A stretch of DNA of 64,000 nt. Origin: Azorinus chamasolen (taxonomy: Eukaryota; Mollusca; Bivalvia; Cardiida; Solecurtidae). A program made the position numbers and the translations under genes. The DNA lies in the NCBI GenBank assembly GCA_963576725.1, contig OY755236.1, forward strand, positions 71,642,379 to 71,706,378, read 5' to 3'. Under the pieces are notes generated by a model. That model ran no database searches, was not told the DNA's origin, and saw only the letters and a list, made by a program, of their open reading frames with translations. Below, one piece after another: positions 22,085 to 32,614 of this stretch (the first letter of the stretch is position 1; each line of letters opens with the position of its first letter).

Positions 22085-25000
22085 TACAAGAGGGCCAAGA
22101 TGCCGCTGGAGTGTAAGCAATATTTTCCAAGATATGACCTAGTGACCTACTTTTTGGCCCCACTAACCAACTTTCAAACAAGATTTTATCAAAACAATCA
22201 TTCTAAATTTCATGAAGATACGGCCGAAAATGTGACCTCTAGAGTGTTCCTAAGGTTTTTCTACTATTTGAGCTGGGGACCTAATTTTTTACCACACATG
22301 ACCCATTTTTGAATTCGTCCGAGATTTTATTAAGACAATGATTCTGACCAAGTTTCATGAAGATAGGGCTGAAAATGTGATCTTTAGAGTGTTCACAAGG
22401 TTTTCCTACTATTTGACCAAGTTTTTGACCCCACATGACCCAGTTTCAAACTAGTCTGAGATTTTATCATACCAAACATTCTGATAAAGTTTCATAAAGA
22501 TTCGACTGAAAATGTGACCTCTAGAGTGTTCACTAGGTTTTTCTATTTGACCTAGTTTTTGAATCCACATAACCAACTTTCCAACTCGTCCGCGATTTTA
22601 TTAAGACAATCATTCTTACCAAGTTTGATGAAGATTGGGCTGAAAATTTGACCTCTAGAGTGTTCACAAGGATTCCTACTATTTGACCTAGTTTTTAACC
22701 CCACATACCCAGTTGTAAAGTCGTCTGGGATTTTATCAAGACAATCATTCTAATAACCTTTCATAAAAATTGGGACTAAAATGGTGACCACTACTCTAGT
22801 GTTCACAAACAAATTGTTCACGATGGATAGAGGTTTGATTTTGTCACAAAAACAGTCATCCTTTTTCCAATACACAAGTGTAATGTCTGTAACTCAGTTT
22901 CAGTTATCAGGGTCTAATTTTAAGTCACCAGGGGCAATAACTCCAAATTTATCAGGGGAGACAATTCAAATATTCCAGGTGCACAACAACTCATGTTGGT
23001 CAACATTCCTGTAAAGTTTGATGACACTAGCCCTACTGGTTTCAAAGATTAGCATGGCACAAAGTTTCTCTTATTTTAAGTAATCATATCAGGGGCAATA
23101 ACTCAACAATTATCAGCGGGAGGCAATTCAGAAACCCAAGATGCACAACATGCTGGTCAACATTCCTACTCTAGCCCTAATGGTTAAAGAGATATGCACG
23201 ATATAAAGTAAAGTTTCTCTAATTTTAAGTCATCAGGAGCAATAACTCAACAATTATCAGGGGGAGACAATTAAAACAAGAGGGCCAAGATGGCCCTTAA
23301 TCGCTCACCTGATTACCATAGATTTAAGATTTTTGCTGGGTAGCCCATGGGTAGGGTCAATATTGACATTAGGGACAATATATGAACAATTTGATAGTGG
23401 ATCATAAGCAGTGGTTCTGCAGAACAAGATTTTCAAAGATTTAGTATATTGATTTTATCAAGACAATCATTCTGACCAATGAAGATTGGGCTAAAAATGA
23501 GCCCTCTAAAGTATTTTTTCTAAGATTTGACCTAGTGACCTACTTTTTATTCCCACCCAACCCATGATCACACTCAACCTTGATATCACCAAGACAAACA
23601 CTCTGAGTAAGTTTGATGAAGACTGGGCTAAAAATGTGGCCACTGGAGTGTAAACTAGATTTATCTAAGATATGACCCCTTGACCTACTTTTTGACCTCA
23701 CATAACCCACTTTCAAACTTGTCCAAGATTTTATTAGGACAATCATTCTGACCAATTTTCATGAGGATTTGGCTACAAATGTGACCTCTAGAGTGTTCAC
23801 AAGGTTTTCCTACTATTTGACCTAGTTGTTAACCCCACATAACCCACTTTCAAACTCGTTTGAGATTATATCAAGACAATCATTATGACTAAGTTTCATG
23901 AAGATTGGACAAAAAATGTGACCACTAGAGTGTTGACAAGGTTTTTCTACTGTTTGACCTAGTTTTTAACACCACTTGACCCACTTTCAACCTCGTCCAA
24001 GATTTTATCAAGACATTCATTCTGACCAAGTTTCATGAAGATTGGACTAAAATTGTGACCACTAGAGTGTTCACAAGGTTTTTCTATTGTTTGACCTAGT
24101 GACCTAGTTTTTAACTCCACTTGACCCACTATCGACCTCGTCCAAGATTTTATCAAGACATTCATTCTGACCAAGTTTCATGAAGATTGGACTAAAAATG
24201 TGACCACTAGAGTGTTCACAATGTTTTTTCTACTGTTTGACCTAGTGACCTAGTATTTTACCCCACATAACCCATTTTTCAAACTCCTCTGAGATTTTAT
24301 CAAGACAATCATTCTGACCAAGTTTCATGAAAATTGGGCTAAAAATGTAACCTGTAAAGGGTTCACAAGGTTTTCCTATTTGACCTAGTGACCTAGTTTT
24401 TAACCCAACTTGACCCACTTTCAAACTCGTCCGAGATTTTATGAAGACATTCATTCTGACCAAGTTTCATGAAGATTGGACTACAATTGTGACCACTAGA
24501 GTGTTCACAAGCAAATTGTTGACGACCGACGACGCACGCCGGACATTCAAGTATCCCAAAAGCTCACCCTGAGGTGCACAACTCATGCTGATCAACATTC
24601 TTGTGCAGTTTGGTGACTCTAGCCCTAGTGGTTTCAAAGATATGCATGGCACAAAGTTTCTCTACTTTTAAGTAATCATATCAGGGGCAATAACTCAACA
24701 GTTATCAGGGAGAGACAAGTTTAGTGACTCTAGCCCTAATGGTTTCAGAGATATGCATGACACTAAGTAAAGTTTATCTAAATTAAAGCATTCATATTAG
24801 GAGCAATAACTCAACAATTATCAGGGGGTTTCAGGGATACGAGTGAAACAAAGTTTTTTCAAATTTTAAGTCATCAGGGGCAGTAACTCCAAAGTTAACA
24901 GGGGAGACAATTAAAACAAGAGGGCCAAGATGGCTCATCTGATTACCATAGATTTAAGATTATACCTGTAGCTGGGTAGCCCCTGGGTGGGGCCAATATT

Positions 25001-25330
25001 GACCTAAGGGACAATATTTGAACAATGTTGATAGTGGATCATGAGCAGTGGTTCTGGAGAACAAAATTTTCAAAGATTCAGAATATTGATTTTATCAAGA
25101 CAGTCATTCTGACCAATGAAGATTGGACTAAAAATGTTCCCTCTAGAGTGATTTTTCTAAGATTTGACCTAATGACCTACTTTTTGAGCCTATTCCACCA
25201 AAGATCACACTCAACCTTGATTTCTCCAAGACAAACATTCTGAACATGTTTGAGGGATTGGGCTAAAAATGTAACCCCTGGACTGTAAATAAGGTTTTTC
25301 TAAGACATGACCCAGTGACCTAGTTTTTGA
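22085..25330 (+). repeat. Pearl-like tandem arrays (acaagagggccaagatgg elements)
   Basis: At least three element starts (about 22088, 23276, 24915) read acaagagggccaagatg(g/c). They are followed by imperfect tandem units of about 130-145 bp containing gacctctagagtgttcaca, ttttgaccccacatgaccc, gattttatcaagacaatcat and agtttcatgaagattggg. Stretches with aggggcaataactcaacaa separate the arrays. No real coding sequence is seen. The design (short defined ends, tandem core) resembles the oyster pearl / Helentron-type non-autonomous elements; that assignment is inference. Confidence 0.65.
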
Positions 25331-25612
25331 CCCTGACGTCGCACTGCTAGACCAGCCATTTACAATAGCAAGGATCAGCAAGATGCCAACGAGTCAGTGG
25401 AAAATTCGCTATCTGGCGAGATCGAGCGGGCTGGTAACCCGTTCTCGCAGATCCTAAATTGGTTGAATGTGTACATTAATTCGGCTAGATTTAATAATGT
25501 ACACTGTGTCACGTATTTTTCTAACCGGTGAAAGGGTAAAAAAATCCCGTATGGCGAGAATTGCACAATACGATCTTGAATTACGATAACTTCCTTCATT
25601 ACCCTTAAAAGG

Positions 25613-26102
25613 TCTTAAAGAGGAAGTCCCTACAATGATTGCATATTTTCAATAATATCATAAAACTTGGTATTTGTTATGCTCTATCATTATTATGAAG
25701 GTTCCTAATTTGAACTTATATCGAAAAATGCCCCTGTGATGCCGATTTCATCAATACTGATAATTTTTGTTCTACAACACAATATTATCGGTCTTTTTTC
25801 GTTAAATTCTTCCGCGTTTTGCCGATGATCACCCGATCCCTCCCCTGTTTACGTAATAGCTTTCTCGGAAGTGGTCGGAGTATCGCGAATAGGGCGAATA
25901 GTTACGAAACTAAAACCCAACCCGAATAAAACTGAAATATCGGGGAGTAAAACCAGGATATCAAACACATGGATGTTTTGTCATTATAAACGGTAATTGG
26001 ATGGGGCTTTTTGTGATATACTACTTTTCAGCATATAAACAAATGAGTTTTGTACATTTTAAATGATTATGAAACGCGTCAAATGTAGGGACACCCCCTT
26101 TA
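25613..26102. mobile_element. ~490-bp element with 18-bp terminal inverted repeats
   Basis: The left end aaagaggaagtccctaca pairs with the right end tgtagggacacccccttt at 15 of 18 positions. Both ends abut TTAA. The interior has no convincing ORF. The segment 25330-25612 to its left is less repetitive and unassigned. Confidence 0.5.
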
Positions 26103-26521
26103 ATTAGGAATAAAACCGTTACATTATATAAGTAAATTTAAATCCTAACACTGTTTTATGTAGGCAAGCCGCCTAATGTATTCAAAGCGTTAGACTCGTT
26201 CCTTACATGTGAAATTGCACATCTCTGTAATATTCTTGCTTTGTAATATTCTTATGTTATATGTCTATAGTGGTAGTAGTAGTCATAGTTATAAATATTA
26301 ACTCAATTGAGTAATTGAGTATTGTCAGGCGACAAATACATAAGTATACAAGTGTGAGTTCTACTATTAGTTTAATGGTACTGACTGTCTGAGATCTGAA
26401 TATTAAAGAAAGTATTACTGCATGGATAGTCATGGACTTCATTTAATACTTACATATTGACAAGGAAATTTTTGGCATCGACTGAAACTTCAAAATCAGA
26501 TCTATATTATTCTGTACAACA

Positions 26522-27991
26522 AACAAGAGGGCCAGAATGGCCCTGAAGCGCTCACCAGACAATCAAAGGAGAAGATTTTCAAAGTTTTCACTATATGTTT
26601 CAAACTGGCTACCCCTGGGGCGGGGCCAATTTTGACCCCAGGGGCATAATTTATATAACTTTTGTAAAGGACCTGAATATGATGCTATGTATCAAATATG
26701 AAAGTTGAGAACCTCCCAGTTTCAGAGAGGAAGATATTCAAAGATTTCACTATTTTTTCTATTGAAAACTGCCCACCCCGAGGCGGGGCCAATTTTGACC
26801 CCGGGGCCATAATTTATATAAATTTTGAAGAGGACCTGAACATGATGCTCAGTGCCAAATATAAAAGCTGAGAGCCTTCCAGTTTCAGAGAAGAAGATTT
26901 TCAAAGATTTGACTTATTTGTTATTATTGAAAACTGCCCACCCCTGGGGCGGGTCAAATTTTGACCCCAGGGTCATAATTTATATAACTTTTGTAGAGGA
27001 CCTAAACATGATGCTATGTGCCAAATATGAAAGCTGAGAGCCTTCATGTTTCAGAGAAGAAGATTTTCAAAGATTTCACTATTTGTTTCTATTGAAAACT
27101 GCCCACCCCTGGGGCGGGGCCAATTTTTAACCCAGGGCCATAATTTATATAACTTTTGTAGAGGACCTGAACATGATGCTCTGTGCCAAATATAAAAGCT
27201 GAGAGCCTTCCAGTTTCAGAGGAGAAGATTTTCAAAGATTTCACAATTTGTTTCTATTGAAAACTGAAAACCCCTGGGGCTGGGCAAATTTTGACCCCGG
27301 GGCCATAATTTATATAACTTTTGTAGAGGACCTAAACATGATGCCTTGTGCCAAATATGAAAGCTGAGAGCCTTCCAGTTTCAGAGGAGAAGATTTTCAA
27401 AGATTTCACTATTTGTTTCTACTGAAAACTGCCCACCCCTGGGGCGGGGTTAATTTTGACCCCAGGGCCATAATTTATATAACTTTTGTAGAGGACCTGA
27501 ACATGATGCTATGTGCCAAATATGAAAGCTGAGAGCCTTCCAGTTTCAGAGAAGAAGATTTTCAAAGATTTCACTATTTGTTTCTATTGAAAACTGCCCA
27601 CCCCTGGGGCGGGGCCAATTTTGACCCCAAGGCTATAATTTATATAACTTTTGTAGAGGACCTGAACATGATGCTCTGTGCCCAATATGAAAGCTGAGAG
27701 CTTTTCAGTTTCAGAGGAGAAGATTTTCAAAGTTTTACTATGATTATGTTTCTATTGAAAACAAGGCATCCCTGGGGCAGGGCCAATTATGACCCCAAGG
27801 CCATAATTTATATAACTTTTGTAGAGGACCTAAAGATGATACTATGTGCAAAAGGTGAAAGCTGAGAACCCTGTAGATTCAGGAGAAGATTTTTAAAGGT
27901 TCAAATTGTTGACGACGCACGCCGACGGACGACGGACATCAGGCAATCACAAAAGCTCACCCTGAGCACTTTGTGCTCTGGTGAGTTAAAA
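26522..27991 (+). mobile_element. Pearl/Helentron-like element with tandem core
   Basis: Starts acaagagggccagaatggcc and ends at a terminal hairpin, gagcactttgtgctc then tggtgagttaaaaa. Between them are about nine tandem units of 130-150 bp (cccacccctggggcggggcc, ttttgaccccagggccata, gtagaggacctgaacatgat, agctgagagccttccagt). The start gctcaccaga is mirrored by the end tctggtgag. Subterminal gacgacgcacgccgacgg precedes the 3' hairpin. Non-coding. Confidence 0.7.
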
Positions 27992-28313
27992 ACACAGATC
28001 CTTATGAAAGTTGTTTTGGTCATGGTAGAAACTGTAGAATCAGATCAACATCAATCCATTAAGCAAACAGAGCCGACCCTTATTAGACAGCTTTTACATT
28101 AGCTATCTGACCTGGGTCTTCTCTGTTTGCAAAGGTGCTAAAAGTTGCCAATATGAGAGTAATAGGTAAATAAGGAAGTAGAAACAAAATTGTGTCCTTA
28201 TTGTAGCAATTAGCTATACTTGTAATGACCACACTTGTGGAAAGTACATACAACTTAAAACACTGTTGAAAATTTCTTGGATATTAGCGTCACTCCTAGC
28301 AGCAGTGTGACAA

Positions 28314-29575
28314 ACAAGAGGGTCAGAATGGCCCTGACATCGCTCACCAGACAATCAGAGGAGAAGATTTTCAAAGTTTTCACTATATGTTTCTATTTAA
28401 AACTGAACACCCCAGGAGCGGTGCCAGTTTTGACCCCAGGGACACAATTTATATAACTTTTGTAGAGGATCTGAACATGATACTGAAAGAATGTAGTGAA
28501 AGAATGGGTAGAGCATAGACCACTGGAACTTGTATAAATTCTTTGGATGCTAGAGTCGGATTCTCCCACCACTAATGACCTATGCAAACAGTTTGGATCC
28601 AGATCACAGATCAATGAGACTGAACTTCTGATAAACTAAGAAAGTGTGTAGTTAGAATAACAATTTAGCAGATGACAAAATTACCCTGCATGCAAAGAGT
28701 TAAGCTGAAATTCACAACAGATACGCTCTATATTGATAGCTGGAAGCTTAATGCAGGGCATAGGTATGAAAAAAAGCTTTAAGAGTTTTCTGCATTTTGA
28801 GAATAATCCACAGTTTTCTCAATCTAAAATGAGTGTGTGTTATTTGTCTAAACACAATTTCTACTCTACTGATCAGGCTAAGGGTGATTACATCAGCACT
28901 CACACTGGCTGGTCTCAGGCTGATATTAAGGTATTAAGGAGAAACCTTTAGACTGTAGTTTCTGATGTGAAGAAGTCTATACAAACAGGGCAGGACCAAT
29001 TTTAACCCCAGAACTATGATACTTATAAAGCTCATAAAGGTATGCTAAGTTAATCTATACACCAAATATCTAAGCTCTGGGACATGTAGTTTCTGACAAG
29101 AAGATTTTAAAGGTTTTTCCTATGCATAACTAGTGATCCCATGGGCTGTTTAAGCAGTCAGCTACAAACAACTGGCAATCCCTGGGGTGGGACCAATTTT
29201 GACCCTAGGGGCATAATTTATATAACTTTTGTAGAAGTCCTGAAGTTGAAGCTATGTGCCAAATATGAAAGCTGAGAACCTTTTAGTTTTAGAGGAGTAG
29301 ATGTTCAAAGTTTTCACTATATGTTTCTATTGAAAACTGAAAACCCCTGGGGCGGGGCCAATTTTGACCCCAGGGGTATAATTTATATAACTTTTGTAGA
29401 GGACCTACAGATGATGCTATGTACCAAAGATGAAAGTTGAGAACCCTGTAGATTCAGAGAAGATTTTTAAAGGTTGAAATTGTTGACGCCCGACGACGGA
29501 CGACACACGCCGACGGACATCAGGTGATCACAAAAGTTCACCCTGAGCACAAAAGTGCTCTGGTGAGCTAAAAAC
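28314..29575 (+). mobile_element. Second pearl/Helentron-like element, interrupted
   Basis: Same start (acaagagggtcagaatggcc) and the same terminal hairpin (gagcacaaaagtgctc, tggtgagctaaaaa). After the first unit, at about 28480, it is interrupted by unrelated sequence to about 29100, then two or three further core units follow. Confidence 0.62.
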
Positions 29576-29719
29576 CACAAAACATATAATTACAACTGAA
29601 TGACAAACAGAAGATATATCTGATCACCAAGTGTCATCCTACTAAAGCAAGTAATAAAAAAGTTGTGTGCTATTCCAATTTTAGCAAGCGTGCCAGTGGG
29701 CACAATATACGACCATCGA

Positions 29720-30110
29720 GACCTTGTTCAACATAAATTGAGGTTAACATATTATTTGCTAAACCGTAAATGCTAAACGCAAATTCTAAATCGAATTGTG
29801 TGACCTTGACCTTGGATATAAGTACTGGGACTACCCATGCTACTGTAGCATGTCCAGATAAACATTGTGGTGAAATCTCAGAAGCATCCACCAAGCATAA
29901 CTTAAGTTAGAGATGTTATAGACAGACAAATTGAGGTTAACATATTTGCTAAATGCAAATTCTAAATCCAATTTTGCGACCTTGACCTTGGAATATACGT
30001 ACTGGGACACATCCATGCTACTGTAGCATGTCCAGATAAACATTGTGGTGAATTTAAGAAGAATCCACCAACAGAACTTGAGTTAAAGATGTTACAGACA
30101 GATAGACAGA
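29720..30110 (+). repeat. Two-unit tandem repeat, ~195-bp period
   Basis: Units beginning near 29722 and 29930 share ttgaggttaacatat, gaccttgaccttgga and tgctactgtagcatgtccag. Typical intergenic repeat remnant, non-coding. Confidence 0.55.
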
Positions 30111-30506
30111 CAGTCAGCGCCATTCCATAATACGTCCCGGTTTTTTTCCAAACAGACTTATAACAAAAAATAAATTAGTGTGGACGGCACATTTTTCACA
30201 AAATAAGTAAAAACAGTTGTTTTGCAAGACAAAGACTATGACATATTTTGCCTCTCAGGAAAAACAAGGTGAAGAAAACTCAATACCCCAATTACCTCAA
30301 GTATTCATAAGCCAATTTGTAAAGCTGAATTGGCAATTTGGTACCAATTTGATTACTTTAAATTCGACTAACATAGTAGCAAATAGAGTAGACCCTGATT
30401 AAACAGCCCCTGAAGGAGCAGTTTGATCTGGATACTCATTATTTCCCTAAGTTTGTCTGTCTGAATACTTGGGATAATTAACCCTTTATAGTTATATAGT
30501 AAAGGG

Positions 30507-30665
30507 TTAACCCTTTCCTCCATAAATACGCCTTTCTACACTTCTGTAATAACCACTTCTTGAAACCATTGTGATAAATAGAGCATTTGTTCCTATAGGA
30601 GCAAATGCTCTATCTATCACAATCACGGGTTTCAAACTACAAAATTCTAAAAAAATTCTCTAGTA
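30507..30665 (-). mobile_element. Family B MITE, truncated
   Basis: TTAACCCTTTCCTCC start, core gagcatttgttcctatagg with complement; the outer half beyond about 30665 is missing. Confidence 0.55.
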
Positions 30666-30714
30666 ACTTTGAAATGATGCTGTATCCTTACAAAAAATCC
30701 TCTCAAAGGTTACA

Positions 30715-31640
30715 TCCGGGTACCCGATGTTTCAATAAATGACCGTTTCAGTAAATTAAATTTATATAGTAACTCATTCCGACGATCTGGTAAAAAAGTC
30801 ATTATATAGTACTTATCTTATATTTATCCAAAACAGCTTAATGAAAACATTATTTTTCAGGATTTATGTCATTATTCTTATTATCATTGTTGTTAAATCA
30901 GTTTATTAATTTTACCGACACACGTTTAACGGTAGTACCTGACTACATGTACCCGTTTACATCCGCTGATGGCATGCGCCTTTGATAAATGTTATTAGAT
31001 GTTCACACTCTTCTTTAACCCATTACCTCATAGGCTATTTTTTGATACAACCTCTTTGAATAAATCTACCGAAAAGGAACATTAACTAGAGAAAAGAATT
31101 TTGTTAAGAATTTTGTAGTTTGAAACCATTGTGATAAATAGAGCATTTGCTCCTAAAGGAGCAAATGCTCAATTTATCACAATGGTTACACAAAGTGACT
31201 TTTACAGAGTCATCAAAAGTTGTCAATATGAGGGAATGGGTTAAATATTTAGATTTATGGGTTCGAGGCGGACCCCTTTGAAGGAAGTCGTAATAAGTTG
31301 AATACTTCTAATTATCATACAAGTACCACCGTAATTAAATGATTAGTAATAAATGGTAGAACCAGTTTGCACCCACTGACAGTATGCGCCTTTGATAGTT
31401 GTTATGCTTAAGATTAGATGTTCGCACCTTTCTTTAAAAGAAGTCGTAATAATAATAATTTGATCTATACACCGCTAGCACCAAGATCACAATGAGCTCC
31501 TCAATGTTCAAAACCTCCAATACCATATAATGCATGAATGGAAGGTGTGAAATATTACTATATATTTTACCAAAACATTGATTCTGTGAACCACATGTAT
31601 ATAAATTCAATTTACAAAACTGGTCATTTACGGAATGTGG
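30715..31640. mobile_element. Degraded second copy of the 1.46-kb TIR element
   Basis: The left end (gatgtttcaataaatgacc, gtttcagtaaattaaattta) and the inverted right end (aattcaatttacaaaactgg, tcatttacggaatg) match the ends of the 2160-3623 element with many differences. A family B MITE (31015-31244) sits inside it. Confidence 0.5.
31015..31244 (+). mobile_element. Family B palindromic MITE
   Basis: 230 bp, TTAACCCATTACCTCATAGG ... GAGGGAATGGGTTAA, core gagcatttgctcctaaagg with its complement. Nested in the degraded TIR element. Confidence 0.72.
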
Positions 31641-31859
31641 GTAAATATCACATCCTACAGATTTCTTATCATATCCAACACCTTGTATAGGAAGTTTAGA
31701 ATCTTATTTTATCTGGTTTTCATCACAGAACTGGTTATGTATCCAGAGATCCAAATAAGATATGTAAATTAAAACATTTTCAAGAATATCTCTTTTATTT
31801 CTCCACCAAACCCCTATGATGTGACTATACTTTAGAATTGTCTCGAAGAGATGATTCCA

Positions 31860-31972
31860 AAGATTGGTCACAACATAGGAACAGAGTTGACCCTGATCAG
31901 ACGGCTACTACAGGAGCCGTCTGATCTGGGTCTACTCTGTTTGAAAATGTGTTGAAAGAGAAAAGGTTTAAC
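31860..31972 (-). mobile_element. Family A core fragment
   Basis: gcagaccc-type reverse core: gaccctgatcagacggc, tactacaggagccgtctg, gtctactctgtttg, ending agaaaaggttta. Outer left arm lost. Confidence 0.5.
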
Positions 31973-32034
31973 ACTGATGGGCAACTCCATTTTGAAAGTT
32001 CACCATTCAAAGGATTAACCATCCATCATGACTA

Positions 32035-32457
32035 TGCAGTAAAAATCCTCTAAACCGGAATTCTAGAAGAGAAGAGTTTAGATACTTTTAGGCAGGTGGC
32101 AGTTTAATGCTGGGTAACAGTCATGCAGAAAGCTCCTAGAGGAGCTCTCTGCCTGACTTTCATCCTGCATTAACCCATTCCCTCATAGGCTATTTTTAGA
32201 CCCAACCTCATTGAAATAATCTACCGAAAAGGAGCATTATCTATAGAAAAGGAGAACTTTGGAAATGTGTAGTTCTGAAACCACTGTGATAAATAGAGCA
32301 TTTGCTCCCGTGGAGCAAATGCTTTATTTATCACAATGGTTTCAGAAGGTGACTGTCACAGAGGCGTCAATATGAGGAAATGGGTTAAGCTGCCGCATGT
32401 CTCCAAGACCGATATTTACGTTAAATTCAACGACCGGTTTAGTGGGGTTTTACCGTA
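32035..32457 (+). mobile_element. Family D MITE split by a family B insertion
   Basis: Outer halves 32035-32173 and 32385-32457: tgcagtaaaaatcctctaaa ... gcagaaagctcctagagg ... catcctgcaTTAA and TTAAgctgccgcatg ... ggggttttaccgta. Rejoined at the TTAA they match the undisrupted family D copy at 51832-51998 (gcattaagctgtcacctg). Confidence 0.7.
32170..32388 (+). mobile_element. Family B MITE nested in family D
   Basis: TTAACCCATTCCCTCATAGG ... GAGGAAATGGGTTAA with core gagcatttgctcccgtgg and complement. Flanked by a TTAA on each side within family D sequence, as expected for TTAA target duplication. Confidence 0.78.
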
Positions 32458-32614
32458 TTGTAAAAAATATTTTGAAGTTATACACAAAACACACAAAGGT
32501 GTGACTAACTGATGGACAGACAGATAGGTAACGGTAAATCTTAACCCCTTCAAAAATAGCTGGCACAAATGTTTCATAAATGTTCATTGTTATACAATTG
32601 TTATACAAAACACT

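Noticed and set aside
23540..24652. Minus-strand ORFs with similar starts (MVRMNVLIKS...)
   Set aside because: Recur with the tandem core units of pearl-like elements and differ by frameshifts; not genes.
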